Positions 47,798 to 60,742 are shown, numbered from the stretch's first letter. The stretch: 64,000 bases of DNA from Erigeron canadensis (GCF_010389155.1 NC_057765.1:41001559-41065558), one strand, 5' to 3'. The notes: generated by a model not told the origin, from the sequence alone. Numbers and translations are program-made.

Positions 47798-49201
47798 CAC
47801 TTCCCACACATTATTTCTCTCTCTATCGGGCTCCTGATGCGGTTATCGAATCTCTGGACCGTATTAGAAGAGTGTTTTTTTGGGGTGGCTCTGATCAAAA
47901 AGCAAAAATAAATTGGGTCGCCTAGGATAAAGTTATAGCTCCCGTCGAGTATGGAGGAGTGGGACTGGGTTCTTTAAGAGATGCTAATCTAGCAATGCTT
48001 GCTAAGTGGTGGTGGCGATTTAAAGTGGATAATATGGCTCCTATGGCGGCGTGTAATATGGGCAATTCATCACAACTCAAGAAGCTGGAACTTTATTCCC
48101 TCTAAGGTATCCATTACTGGTGTATGGAAGAATGTTTCAAAAGCTGTTACGAGCTTAGCATTTTATGGCTTAGATTTCTCAAGGTTGGTGAAGGCTAGAG
48201 TTGGATGTGGGTCCTCGATTAGGTTCTGGTTAGACTGTTGGTGTGGTAACCAGCCATTGGCGGCCGTATTCCCGGCTCTAGCTGTTTAGTTTGGAAGCTC
48301 ATAAAGGTTGTGTTGTTGCTAATAGAATTGTCGAGGGGCCTTCAGGGTGGACTTGGGCTTGGCTATGGAACAGAATACCAAATGGGGAAGAAAGCAGTCA
48401 AGTACAATTGCTTATGACCATATTCAATCCTCCTCGTCTTTCAAATGAATCGGACAGGTGGGAATGGAGTCTTAACGAGTCTAAGGAGTTTGCTGTTTCT
48501 GGTATAAAATCTCATTTATCTAATCACAAGTATTCGACCCCCGATTACGTGTTTAATTGGGTCCCACGTAAAGTGGGTATCCTAGCTTGGCGTGTTGCTC
48601 TTGATCGAGTACCTGTCCGTACTGCCTTAGTTAAAAGAAACATCGCTTTGCCTTCGGTCCTGTGTCCAATTTGTGGATCAACGCCTGAATCTGTGGAGCA
48701 TATTTTCCTTGATTGTGGTTTTGCACAGTCAATATGGGAGGTTATATCTCAATGGTGTAAAATTTCCCCAATTTTTGCTTTTAACTTTAAAGATTTATTG
48801 GATACGCATAGATACATTGGCGGGTCTGCTTCTTTTATAAAGGCCTATAACGGAATTGTGTTGGTGGCTGTATGGTGTATTTGGCGCGCTCGTAATGACC
48901 TTGTGTTCAACAGCGTAGATTGTTCGTTGCAGAAGTCGATTGGTGAGATTAAAGCTAAAAGTTATTTGTGGATTAGAAGCCGTGCAAAGAAGTCAGCATC
49001 TGACTTGGAGTTTTTGGGCTACAGTTGATTCGTGGAGTATGAAATGGTGGTTGATTAATGTGGTTTTCTTTTCACTCTCTGTAAGATTATGTTTGGCGCT
49101 TTGGAGTTTGGACTCAACCTTTGTGGTTGTTTGTCAGCATCCTGCTGATATTTGGTGATTAATAATATTTTGATTGATCGTTCAAAAAAAAAAAAAAAAA
49201 A
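47798..49201 (+). mobile_element. 5'-truncated L1-type LINE with poly(A) tail
   Basis: Begins inside the reverse transcriptase thumb (reads LPTHYFSLYRAPDAV, then RIRRVFFWGG), runs through the RT tail and the zinc-binding domain, and ends in an 18-A tail (49184-49201). Early stops and frameshifts break the first part. A target duplication could not be fixed; at most ATTCA is shared. Confidence 0.85.
48291..49028 (+). pseudogene. LINE ORF2 C-terminus, zf-RVT domain
   Basis: An open 245-codon stretch. WVPRKVGILAWRVALDRVPV and CPICGSTPESVEHIFLDC (C-x2-C...H-x4-C) are the zinc-binding domain that follows reverse transcriptase in plant LINEs. VWCIWRARNDLVFN is the usual block near the C-terminus. 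The frame upstream (47999-48289) carries the preceding portion with a stop between them, so no full ORF2 exists. Confidence 0.85.
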
Positions 49202-49350
49202 TTCATCATAAGAAATATATTTCTAGTTCCGGTAGTGAACCAATCATAATGCCCTGCTATTAATTACTATTCCGTTTATTTTTGGTGGATTTATTACTTT
49301 ATGGCACAACCAATTAGAATACTGCTATGTATCCAATTTCAACGTAATTA

Positions 49351-49625
49351 GGCTATCTCAAATGCTAAGGATGCCCTTTGAACTGCCACATCATATCCTT
49401 ATAAATCTTTACATATCCTTATAAATCCTTAAAATCTTATAAAGTTATCTCCAACCATACAAACATCCTTACATATCCTTTAACTCCACTAAAAACAAAA
49501 TAAAATAAAATAAGTAGGGCACCTAAGGGCATGCATCAAAAAATCTTTAGTTTTGAACAAACTTCAACCGCAAAGGATATCCAAGGGCACCTAAGGGCGG
49601 CCAAAAACATCACCATTGGAGATAG
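49351..49625. mobile_element. Possible MITE
   Basis: The left edge GCTATCTCAAATGCTAAGG and the right edge CACCATTGGAGATAGTA are weakly inverted. The interior repeats ACATATCCTTATAAATC and GGGCACCTAAGGGC. No clear target duplication. Confidence 0.35.
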
Positions 49626-49839
49626 TATTATATATACAAACAAAATCAAGCCCAATGTTGAAATATATATATTCCTTTGAAATTCTTTCAAAATACAACA
49701 ATAGTATATAACATAGTCTTATACAACAACAGTCTTAGACACTTCGCAGCATAGTGACATACAACAACATACCATGGCCGAAAATATTATAAGCAAAAAG
49801 GTAAAATGCTAACCATTGCAGAAAGTTATTTATGGGTGG

Positions 49840-49945
49840 TGGGAAATAAGTGAAAGTGAGATTAAGAGGGTCTTTATAGTAAAGACGTACCATATAAAAG
49901 CTCCGAGTTTTCGATCATGAGATCGAAGTGAATCATGGTTGTTGT
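49840..49945. repeat. Dispersed repeat, copy 2
   Basis: Same sequence as 23614-23720 (AAAGCTCCGAGTTTTCGATC, ATGAGATCGAAGTGAATCAT), same orientation, with a few substitutions. Confidence 0.75.
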
Positions 49946-51438
49946 GTAGGTGGATTACGAGTTGAGTGTTTTGTTTAGCAAAGAAACATGTAAATCGTCG
50001 AGGTAGGAACCTGGACGGTCTCGAGATACTAAAAAAAGTGCAAAAAAAAATGGTGCAATACCTATTAAGTATTTAAGTATCCCAAAATTTTAACAATCAG
50101 AATGGCGTTGCATTGACAACAGAACAATGTAGAATTGCGTATGCAATTATATATCTTCCTCATTTGGCTATGATATGTTCTTTTTCTGAAAATAAGTTAG
50201 AGATTAGGAGCTAATTAATGGAGCTAAAATAAGTTATGTTTTTCGGACCTACTATATAATCATCAATTCATCATCTTATTCAAATATATATAGGCGCTTT
50301 GAAGAGAAAGTGATCGAGTTGATTTATAGTTTTATCTTTTCTTTTTAATAATAATTATATCGCCATTAACCATTTAATTATAGATAGATTAATCTATGAT
50401 CGATGAAAGTGATTCTAATTCTTCTGTTATCTTTTCAAAAGAAAGAATATACCTCAACGCGTTTTTACATTAAATAAAATTTATCATAACGGTACTCTCA
50501 GTGTCATACATCTAAATTCCTCTATTCGAAAATCACCCATTAAAAAAAAAAGGTAAAGCCCATTAAAGTTTCCTAACTCAGCCCAATCACAAAAATCCAA
50601 ACTTGACATTATTTGTTATTCACTTGTTCTAATTTCCCTACTCGATTTTTAAGCCAAAAAGTCGCAACCTCCCTTACATTAATTTTATCAATAGCTTCAT
50701 GTTTCAGCTTCCATCACCTCCTCCTTTGATAAATAGAAGTTTTTTTTACCCCTCTCGATCTCTCCCCTCAGTAAGCTATTTTAATAAATCATAATACCTC
50801 CTTTTGAGACTAGACTCAGTTTTCCTCAATATTATATTATTTTCATCAATATATAACCTAGTGGTGGATGTAGGATTTTTGTATACAGGGTGCACGATGA
50901 CAAAGGTGATTACATGAATACGATAAGTTATGGACAAGTTCGGTCATGAGATTTTTGATGTTCAGAACGAACTGTTTTAAAAATGCCCCTTTATAATTGA
51001 ATTTAAGGACATGAATATATGCATTAAAAAGTTAAAGGGCAAAACTTATATTTTTAGTTTTAATGAAATTATGTAGAAAAAAAAAGGTGGTCAAAGATAT
51101 TTAAATGAACATAAAACCTGAAAATAAATAAATTATAAATATTTGTTTAAAACTTTAAATGACAAAGGTTTGAAATATAAATAGGAAAATCTAAGCTTTT
51201 ATATCAATGGGGTTATAAATGAAATTCCCACTAATATATAAGGTTTAAAATGAAAACTTTTATATTAAACAAATATCTCATCTCATCAACATATGGTATT
51301 CTTCTTCACGCAATTCTATGTCAACGTGGATTCTCATGCTGGTGAAGTTGACTTACGCAGCACCTTATCTTTTTATTGACTTGAAGCTGATTACTTTTTT
51401 TTTTTTTTTTTTTTAACAGTCATTGTTAAATACCTTTT
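49946..51438. other. Intergenic, no gene seen
   Basis: AT-rich sequence without recognisable coding or repeat boundaries. Confidence 0.4.
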
Positions 51439-52407
51439 GGGAAATGCTAATTGTAGCCCTTGGGCTATGGATAATAAATTATCTTTAAATAAATTTATAT
51501 TAAAAACCAAATTTTTATCTATTCAAATCACATGTATTTTTACCTAGTCAATTTTATTCTCCCTCTTCCCGTATTATATGGAAGAAAATAAAATCTCTTC
51601 AAAGCTACATCGTCATATCTATCTTCATCCCATAAATCTTATTAAAAAAGAAAAAATGGCATCATGTAAGCGTAACCTAGAATAATATATGAGTTTGCTG
51701 ATCCCATATTAATTTTGAAGAAAAGTATGTATTTTCTCAATTAAAAAATTAATACCATTGAATTATGAGTCAAATATATGCAACAAACTACTTTCACTCA
51801 ATGGAAATTCAGTCACGTATTACTATCATTCCCTGTTAATCGCATTATCACTCCGGGGCCGAGCATAAAAGGAAGCAAGACTTGATGTGCGACAAACTAT
51901 TCGAGTCATGGAGCTTTAAAAACAAGTGTAATACATGGAGAACTTCCATCAATGTTTGTTTATTCTATGTGTTTAAGTTTTATTGTTTTATGTATATGTC
52001 TCTGTGTTAGCATGTTGGAAATATGTATAGGCTCATAGTGGTTGTATTGCATTTAACAGAATACGTGGTTGTATACTTGCATTGCAGGAGCAGAATACGT
52101 TAATAACATAAAGCTTTTTGTGATGAAATTTTTTATTTTTTGTTAAGTTTTACTAACTTGATGAATTATACCGGATTATTCCCTTTAATTGTATGATCTT
52201 GACTTGAAGGGAAGAATTATGGTTGTGAATTATAAAGTGTAGGACCGATATATATGATTAAAACTCGGAGAGAATATATTTTCTCCCTATATTGTGGAAA
52301 AGTGGGAATAAGGAATTGACTATGTAATATAAATTAATTATCAATTTAAATTTACCTAAAAGATAATTTATTATCCATAGCCCCAGGGGCTACAAATATC
52401 ATTTCCC
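51439..52407. mobile_element. Mutator-like element with 9-bp target duplication
   Basis: Inverted ends of about 50-60 bp: GGGAAATGCTAATTGTAGCC on the left matches GGCTACAAATATCATTTCCC on the right, continuing through CTATGGATAATAAATTATCT. Flanks are ATACCTTTT and ATAACTTTT (8 of 9 identical). 969 bp. No transposase or recognised captured gene. Confidence 0.75.
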
Positions 52408-52929
52408 ATAACTTTTTTGGGTTACCGTTGTTTTTCATGTCTATATTACATTACATAATAATACAAAAATCTTATGATTATCCAAATAAAGTAGCTCCCA
52501 ATAAATATGAATCAATTAATACCATAAAGGTTTATATCTTTTATTACATAGCCATGATTGATCAAACTAATTTTTTTTTATGGGCGGTTTTTAAGTCAAT
52601 ATAAAGTTTTGGTCGTCTTTTGCTATTCTTTAAAGAATGTAAAAAGTGATATGATTGTTTAAAAAGAATGACACATAACACTTCCATGATGAAAGTTGAA
52701 ACTTGAAGTGCAAATGATTAAATCCCATATTCATATATTATACATTCATTGGTTTGATATATAAAATATCAATCCCATACTAAAATATTAGTGAAAAATC
52801 TACAATCATATTTGGTTACTATACTATATAGCGTAAAACTAAAACTATATATAAAACATGTATCGTCACGAATGGGTAGAAATTGTTGTCTATCACTTCT
52901 CGTTACGATTTGGGCTCTTTTATTTCGAA

Positions 52930-53024
52930 CTATCACTAAGTGGGCCATTAGGCTCCAAAGTTGACCTATTTGATATTTATAAAATTCCTTTTATAATAAA
53001 AGTAAAAGAATTTTTTGTGTAAAG
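52930..53024 (+). promoter_or_regulatory. Possible core promoter of the YbaK-domain gene
   Basis: A site-II-like TGGGCC (52941-52946) and a TATA-like TTTATAAAA (52976-52984) lie 84 and 49 bp ahead of the start codon. The TATA spacing would leave a very short leader, so the match may be chance in AT-rich DNA. Confidence 0.25.
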
Positions 53025-56000
53025 ATGGAAGGGGAATTAGCAGAACAAGTGGAGAGATTACAAACCCAAATCCTTGATAAAATCACACAACTTGAACTCT
53101 CAATCTCAAACCTTGAAAAACCATCTCCCGATGACGACAACCCAACAACCGAATCACGCCTTTCCGCCGTGCTGGTCACCGGCGGCTTGAAAGACTTCAA
53201 ATTCAAGAGGGTTCCATGTGATTATTATGAATGGTCCTTTGAAGCTAGGAGAGATGTTCTGGGTGCTGCTTCTATTCATCATCTCTGTAAAAGCATTGTT
53301 CTGGTTGGTCCTTTTTTTTTAGTTTTTACTAAATATTCATCTTTTTTGGGTTTTATATATTGATAATTTGTATTGTGTATCTATGGTCTAGTTAGATGTT
53401 GATTTTTTTAATTGATGATAATCATCTTGAAAAGTAACATGTAAATACCTTAATGAGAGTGAAAATCTTGACACTTAGTTAAGAATGAAGGGGGTATCTT
53501 TCTTTATGGTCACAATTTGGTAAGAACTTGGCCGAAACAAAGACAAGGCTTTCGTACTTTTAATAAATTTAACATACTAGAATATAAGCTTAGTCGACTA
53601 ATCTCACAGTACATTGGTCTTTAGTCTATCCAAAAAATGTGCTGTTTATTTTGACACTAGGCATTACTTGCTGTACCTGCCAACTTGGTTACTTTTTTTT
53701 GGCAAACAGTGAAATATATGTTAAGAATCCAAGTCTGTACAAATAACTACTTTGTAGTCAAGTTGGACAGACCCAACCCACCACACAAGCAGTTTTCAAT
53801 AAAAACAATCAAAACCATATACAACAACTCAATACTAACTAGACTATCATCTGCAGATTGTATTAACCATTAGGCCCCTACATATACTTCCCAGTTCAAG
53901 CAACAAATGTCCCACCTCCAAAGATTGCTCTCTATTCTTATTCGCAAGCACTAACTCTAGATACTACAATTTTCAGTCACACCAAACATTTTCAACAAAA
54001 TTTGGTTTGATTCCCCAATTATGGTATTCCTCAATGTCTCTTGCAGTCCTGTGAACTTTCAATCCCATTAGTCTAAGTTTGATTGACTGCCTAATGCAAT
54101 CAACTATCACTTTTGGACTTCTAATTTCACTTTTGAATATTCTCTTATTCCTCTCCTGCCAAATGTAGTACACTGAAGCACCAAGTATAAGCCTCCCTAC
54201 TACATTAGCCACGGCATTGTTTGTGCACTTATCAGCCATGAACCTAACAATATCCCTTAAATCTCCTTGTATCCCCTTAATAGACCATTTCTGCAGCATG
54301 TATTCCCAAACTTTTTTAGAAAATCTGCATTGGAAGAACAAGTGGCTTTGAGAATCAGCACACTCCTTACACAAGGGGTATTTTATAGTAGTGTCATTAC
54401 TCCATGCCATTACCCTATCTTGAGTCTGTAATATGCCATGTATGGCCATCCATAGAATGGACATATGGCTAGGCACTCCTTGTGAGTACCAAACAACTTT
54501 ACTCCAATGTACACCAGAACCAACAATCCTGAGATCCTTCCAAACTTTAGTGACGGTAAACTCAACCTTATTCCCATCATTCTTCTTCCAAACCACCTTA
54601 TCATTCCTTTCAGTATTGACAGGAGTTGGTATGTCGTTGAGAGCAGGATACTGGGTAATCCACTCACCTGGCCACATCCATCTACCATTATCCATCATGT
54701 TATTCACAGTCATTGTAGGGTCAAAACAAGCCTCAAACATTCTTCTTCGACTAATAAATCTGCAGAGTGGTCCTTTACTATTCCACCAGTCATACCAGAT
54801 AGATATATTCCTTCTATTTCCCACCTGATGCCAAATATGAGGCCTCACTTTCTCTCTAAGCTCAAGTAAGGTCTTCCGCATCCAGCTATCCGAGTAATCA
54901 TGGTCAATATCCCAAAAACTTCTTCCTCTAAGCTTAATAGTACTTACCCATTTAACCCACAAACTATCCTTCTTACTAGTGATATTCCAAATGTGTTTGG
55001 CCAGCAGAGCCTCATTCCAGCCACTTAATCTTTTTAATCCCAGACCCCCTTCTGTTTTAGGCTTGCAAACTGTTTTCCATGCAATTTTAGCCTTACCTCT
55101 AGATAATTCTCCCTGACCCTATAAGAATCCTTTGAATATTCACTCTATTTCATGCACAATATGCTTAGGAATAAGAAAAACAGAAGCCCAAAACACCTCC
55201 ATAGAGGCTAAGACTGAAGCAATCAATCGCATTCTTCCTGCATAAGACAGGAACTTATTCTTCCAATTCCCCACTCTCACCTTAACTTTGTCAACCAATT
55301 GCTTGCAGTCAATCAGGCTTAACCTCTTTGTTATAAGCGGAACCCCCAAGTATCTTACGGGTAGCTTGCAAATCTGAAATGGTAAAATTTCAAGAATTCT
55401 CATCTGCTCTCCAATATCAACATTGCCAAAAAATATTGTACTTTTATTCATATTGGGCAGCAAACCAGAAACCTTACTGAACTCCTCTAATGACTTCTTG
55501 ATAACATCAACAGACCCAACACTTCCATGACAAAGCACAAGAAGGTCATCAACAAAGCAAAGATGAGTAATCTTAAGTTCAGAGCACCCATAATGGAACT
55601 TAAAACCACTTGAGTTTTGAACATTCTTTGCCATGATAAGGGTAAAAACCTCCATCACCAGTGTGAAAAGATAAGGGGAAATGGGATCACCCTGTCTTAA
55701 ACCCCTCCCACCTTTAAAGTAACCATGAATTTCTCCATTGACACAAACAGAAAAAGCAGAAGTAGTTACACATGTAGTAATCCAATTAACCATCTTCTCA
55801 TGAAATCCAAACTTCACCAGGATAGCTTTTAAGAAGTCCCAGTTCACAGTGTCGTAGGCTTTAGCAATGTCAATCTTCAATGAACATCTTCTTGGACCTC
55901 CTTTCCTATTATACCCTCTCAATAACTCCTGTGCCACAAGTATATTGTCTTGAATTTGTCTACCTCTTATAAAAGCACTTTGATTTATGTTCACTAAACT

Positions 56001-57966
56001 ATCGAGGCCCTCCTTTATCCTATTAGTAAGGATCTTACTGATGCACTTGTACAAAACATTGCAACAAGCAATGGGCCTAAAATCAGTGACATATTTAGCA
56101 TCAGCCATCAGAATTCTTTGGCACTAAAGTAATCAAAGTTGCATTCACCTCCCCAAGCAATTTCCCATTCTGAAAAAACTCCTTGACGGCTCTGCACGCA
56201 TCATGACCAACAACAACCCATGCCTTCTTGAAGAAACTAGCTGTATACCCATCTGGGCCAGGGGCTTTATTATCATTTATATCAAACATAGCACTCTTTA
56301 TTTCAAACTTGGTTACTTTCTTACGATTACAGACGTGGGATAAATGTTTGAAATGGTTTCTTCTAATACTCATGATTAGTATGTGTTTGTTTCATTATAC
56401 AATAAGTAAACATGGGTTAATGAATGCAATTATTTAAGATAACAATATGCTTCTATGTGAGATCATCATGTGTTGTTCGCTAACAGAATTTATATCAATG
56501 GATATGAGATTGTATGTATATTTATCCCAACGTCTTCATTTCGATGGCTGAATATCACAAATACAATGTTTATTTCTCTGCTCTTCAAGTTTCTACACAG
56601 TAAAAAATGGATATCAAACTCATAATGACTTGGGACATTAATACTTGTACTACAATGCCCTCCCTGGCCCTGCAGATAAATACTCAAGCTGCATCCGATG
56701 TTACCGATTGCAGCAACCGTCAAAATTCAAAATACTATGTTGTCGTTGTTCAGGTGATTTTTCATTTTTCATTTTCATGCCTCTGTTGACAAAGATGCAA
56801 CCCTCCCATTTCTCGATATATACTTCTAATGTTTCTTTACTGCAGTACACAGCTCGATTTAGTGCTGAACGTGTTAAAAACTTTCTTTATATGCTCAATA
56901 ATGGCAAGATACCCAAAAAGAGATTCAATTGTAAGTAAAATCTAGTGTATTATGTCATATATGCATTCTTAAAAAAAGGGTAAAAGGGTGGAAACCCTCT
57001 GGTACCGTCTTGGTACCCAGAGCATAGAACTCATGTCCAATGACTCACCATTCTCACATATGGATCACAAGATATAGTTTCTCCACTCACCATTCTGGTG
57101 ACCAGTTGATCTATGATCAATTGGTGTCATATATGCATTCTTTGGATAAAAATAAAATAAATTATGTTTCAAGATTTGCTTCTGTCATGATGGTTCAATA
57201 GTTCATTGCATTTGAATTGGTGTTGCAGTAAGACTTGCCCCAGAAGAGATATCTAACAAGTTGACTGGTTATGAACACAATGGAGTAACATGTGTTGGCA
57301 TGAAAACAGATATCCCGGTAAGCTGGTCATCTAATCTGTTGAAGTTTTCTATAGCTGTGTTTTGAATTGAAGTATACCAGTCCGTCATATCGGAATTTTT
57401 TCCACAAGATTATTTGAAAGTGTGAACAAGTTCTGCTTATTTGTACTTATATTTACTTCAGGTATCCTAAAACCAAGTAGTATTAGACGTCTAAGGAACG
57501 CATCCTCTAGACCTAAAATGGCATACATGGTTTTATATATGCTACATCTAATTTTGAAAGTTTTAATGCTAGACTTTATATATAAATCATTTAATTGTAT
57601 GACTATGAATCAAAATTCGGAGGTACACTAGTAGCCTGTCTTCATATAATTGCTAGACTAGGGGTACATTATTCACGTGCACAATGGATATTTGACAATA
57701 TTTTGGAGATGATACAAGGAAATGACCTCCACGATAGTGATGATCACAAGCCATTGGGTTATTATGACATGAAATTTTCTACCAAAATTTTTACATAATC
57801 ATTTCATGGTGAATGATGGCAGGTAATTTTGGATGAAGCAATTGTGAAGCTTCATCCTGATTTTTTTTGGCTGGGTGGCGGAGAGATCGATCTGAAACTG
57901 GGAATCAGGACCTCTGAGTTCATTAGCTTCACAAAACCATTCATTGTGAATTGTAGTGGTTCTTAA
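53025..57966 (+). CDS. YbaK/aminoacyl-tRNA synthetase-associated domain protein
   Basis: Five exons: 53025-53303, 56676-56753, 56846-56930, 57229-57317 and 57823-57966. All GT/AG borders and phases agree and give 224 residues. Residues 1-32 (MEGELAEQVERLQTQILDKI...) look like a coiled coil and 33-45 are acidic. From about 55 to the end is a YbaK-type fold, the family of trans-acting editing enzymes that hydrolyse mischarged aminoacyl-tRNAs. Key stretches are GAASIHHLCKSIVL (Lys89 probably matches the conserved family lysine), KYYVVVVQYTARFSAERVKN, LRLAPEEISNKLTGYEHNGV, GMKTDIPVILDEAI and WLGGGEIDLKLGIRTSEF. The first ATG after a TATA-like site was taken as the start. Intron 1 is 3.4 kb because of an antisense LINE. 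No targeting peptide is seen, so cytosol is likely. The plant function is not established. It looks intact. Confidence 0.85.
53973..54962 (-). pseudogene. LINE ORF2 C-terminal region, zf-RVT domain
   Basis: An open 329-codon stretch following the RT after a stop near 55120. LRGRSFWDIDHDYSDSWMRK, WYDWWNSKGPL, then CKECADSQSHLFFQC (C-x2-C...H-x4-C) and YYIWQERNKRIFKS are the post-RT and zinc-binding parts of plant LINEs. The stop ends the element's coding part about 270 bp before its tail. Confidence 0.88.
55140..56300 (-). pseudogene. LINE reverse transcriptase
   Basis: NDNKAPGPDGYTASFFKKAW, then after a frameshift near 56105 DFRPIACCNVLYKCISKIL, INQSAFIRGRQIQDNIL, CSLKIDIAKAYDTVNW and GLRQGDPISPYLF. 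The catalytic box reads FVDD (LCFVDDLLVLCHG), one change from the usual F/YADD. This is the RT core of a plant L1-type ORF2. The N-terminal endonuclease is missing because of 5' truncation. Confidence 0.9.
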
Positions 57967-58990
57967 TTTTACTTGGAAAAATCTCTTTTGAAGTTTTGCG
58001 AAGGTGCCTATTTGTCTCCAATTATCAACTCATACCATTGATAACTGAACCATTAAAGCTTTTGAGCCCATTGTTTTCTGATATATATTAGTTATTTGTA
58101 GCCCAACTCATTTAATCAAAGAGTTTTTCCATTTGGCTTGTTAAAGCACCATTATTATCTTTATTCTCCCTATTATGTTCATGTGTAGATGTTAAAGTCA
58201 TCTGATTTTTACTTGAATAATAATGGCGGAGGGAATATTTTTCCTTAAATGAAATACAAATGGGCCCAAAGTGAAAACAAATGGGTTTCTGGGCTTGCTG
58301 GGCTCAAATAGCTGCTCATTAAAATCAACAAAGGAGAAAATAAGATCTTTGTTTTTGATCTGCTGTGCGTGAGTTTCATTACCAGCCGACCAAACAAAAC
58401 AATCAACTTAAACTATATCATATGTGGGCAGTGGGCGTGCGAGGGTTTTGATATTTTCAGCAGCTCAGAGTTATGGTCGGTCAACAAGTTTATATCAAAC
58501 CATCGGTTTCACCAAGAATTTGCCATGAACCAAACTTTAACATCGTCACTTTACTAGATCATCAATTTTAGTCGGTTTTTTTTTTTTAATCAGTTTTAGC
58601 TCCTAAACAGCTAAGTAAACATCCAAAATCATCCGATGGGCCTATTATATATCAAAAAAAGAGTGGTAAAGTGATAATTGTGAGATGTCTATATTCTTGT
58701 GTTTTTTTTTCTTTGCTTTAAATAGATGGAAATGTAAACTAAGGCAGGAACCAAGATCAAAATGATGACAAAACATGTGGTAAGTGAGTGAGTAGTTATG
58801 TGTTTAATATAGTAATTAATTGTACACAATAATTACAGACTTCATTTGTTTGAAAGGTTACCATGTACAAGCATAAGATTTTATTTGATACAGGAGTTAT
58901 GAGTGTGAAGCAGTGGGTAGTTGCACTAATATATTTATTTGATACATAAGTTATGATTGTGTAGCAGTGGGGAGTTGCACTAATATAAAC
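57967..58990. other. 3' flank of the YbaK-domain gene
   Basis: Includes the 3' UTR. A short direct repeat around GCAGTGGGTAGTTGCACTAA and its near copy lies at 58905-58985. No gene seen. Confidence 0.45.
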
Positions 58991-60059
58991 GTGAAAGAGA
59001 AAATGAGAAAAAATAGAGAGAATTTGAGGTTGGTGGTGGTGACTAGTGAGGATGGGAATAAAGTGAGTTCAAGAAAAATAATAGGTATAGAGTTGGAGTG
59101 ACTAAAAAAGTACTTGAGTAGGTAAAACTTAAATTGTGTGTGTGGTGGTAGTTATCAAGAAAGGAAAATAAAGAAAAGGAAAAGGAAATGAAAGGAACAT
59201 AATTGTAAATATAAAAAAACATTGTTGATTTGAAGAAAAAATCAAAGAAATAAGGGGTAAATAGTTTATAGATTCTCGATTTAGAAGGAAACACAAACAA
59301 AAGAAAAAAAAAAAACTATACAATTATGTTCTTTTTATACAATTATGAATAAAGTTATGTTCATAGATAGATTTATAATTTCTTGAAAGCCTAGAAAGTT
59401 TTACTTACAAATCAGCTCATATTTAGAAAACATCCATGACTTTCATGGTGACGATAGCGAACGGGGCGATGGTGGAACAAAAAACTTATCATCATCAACC
59501 ATTGTTAGGTTGTTTGAATGACCTAACTCCGATAGATACTTGTCGGGAACCATTGTTGTTGTGTTATACGACCACAAATTAGGATTTCAAATTGCCGCCT
59601 ATTGGATTGGATTAATGGAATCGTGAAAGAGAAAATGAGAAAATATAGAGAGAAAATTTGAGGTTGGTGGTGGTGACTAATGAGGATGAGAATAGAGTTT
59701 GTTCAAGAAAAATAATGGGTATAGAGTTGAAGTGACTAAAATGAGTAGGTAAAACTTTAATTTTGTATGTGGTGGTAGTTGACGAAATATCAAGAAAGAA
59801 AAAAAAAAGGAAAAGGAAATGAAAGGAACATAATCGTAAATATAAAAAACATTATTGATTTGTAAAAAAAAATTTAAGAAATAAGTGGTAAATAGTTTAT
59901 AGATTCTCGATATAGAAGGAAACAAAAACAAAAGAAAAAAAAATCATATACAATTATGTTCTTATTATACAATTATGAATAAAGTTAGGTTCATAGATAA
60001 AATTTGTAATTTCTTGAAACCTAGAAAGTTTTACTTCCAAATCAGCTCATATTTAGAAG
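58991..60059. repeat. Pair of direct repeats of about 438 bp
   Basis: 58991-59429 and 59623-60059 run parallel, from GTGAAAGAGAAAATGAGAAA through GAGGTTGGTGGTGGTGACTA and TTTATAGATTCTCGAT to CAGCTCATATTTAGAA, with about 90% identity by eye. The spacing is 632 bp, so the intervening 190 bp is probably unique. Class unknown; no coding capacity. Confidence 0.85.
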
Positions 60060-60741
60060 AGAAAACTTTCTACATTCCCGAATTTTAAATTAGCAAGAAA
60101 ATTCATAGAAAGAAAAGAAATTTGATGAAAATTCAAAGAGACTGTGAACGAGAGAGTGACGAAGTGATAATTGTAAGATATGATGTTTTACCAAAAAAAA
60201 TCCCACAAACTTTCCATCCCTTGTATATTTGTTGCAGCCATTAATGTTTAAATTGTTGCCACCTCGCCACCGACCACCACTGCACCACGACCTTCATGCC
60301 GCCTTAGCAACCACCGCTGCTGTGCAACCACCCTGCCACCTACCTCGCTACTGTGTCAACATCCTGCCACCTACTCCCTACAACTATAATAACGACCATC
60401 TACCGACATGGTAGCCACAACAAACCATTATGGCAACCACCACATGTGATCAGAAAATTAGAACCATTACTAACCTTGTTGTTATGGTCTGTTTTTCATT
60501 TGATTTGATTAATAAGGTTTCAATTGATTTTGAAAATAAAAATCATTAAAGAAAAATAGGAAAGTTAAAAGTAAAAATGGGAAAGAAAACAATATTAAAA
60601 ACAACGATAATGATGTACCTGTGTGAAAAGGGAGAAGAAAAAGAGATATAAATAAATGAATGGATTATATGTGTGAACAAGAAAGTGGTTGTGTATATAA
60701 AAGTATGTTAATAAAATGAAAAAAGTATATTAATAAAAGTG

Positions 60742-60742
<1 letters not shown>
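60060..60742. other. Intergenic with CCA-rich patch
   Basis: 60240-60420 is rich in CCACC and can be read as an ORF, but composition rather than coding seems to be the cause. No gene seen. Confidence 0.4.

Larger units (their letters stand above)
53693..56305 (-). mobile_element. 5'-truncated LINE in intron 1, with target duplication
   Basis: AACTTGGTTACTTT occurs at both ends (53682-53695 and 56306-56319; the last bases overlap the tail). The 3' end is an 8-A tail (T on the + strand, 53693-53700) after CACTGTTTGCC. The 5' end is cut inside the reverse transcriptase, just before EIKSAMFDI. It lies antisense to the host gene. Confidence 0.9.

Noticed and set aside
54433..54869. Plus-strand ORFs of 120-131 codons
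   Set aside because: They are shadows of the LINE zf-RVT coding region on the minus strand.
60229..60414. Pro/His-rich ORF
   Set aside because: CCA-rich composition explains it; no start context, domain or splice partner.
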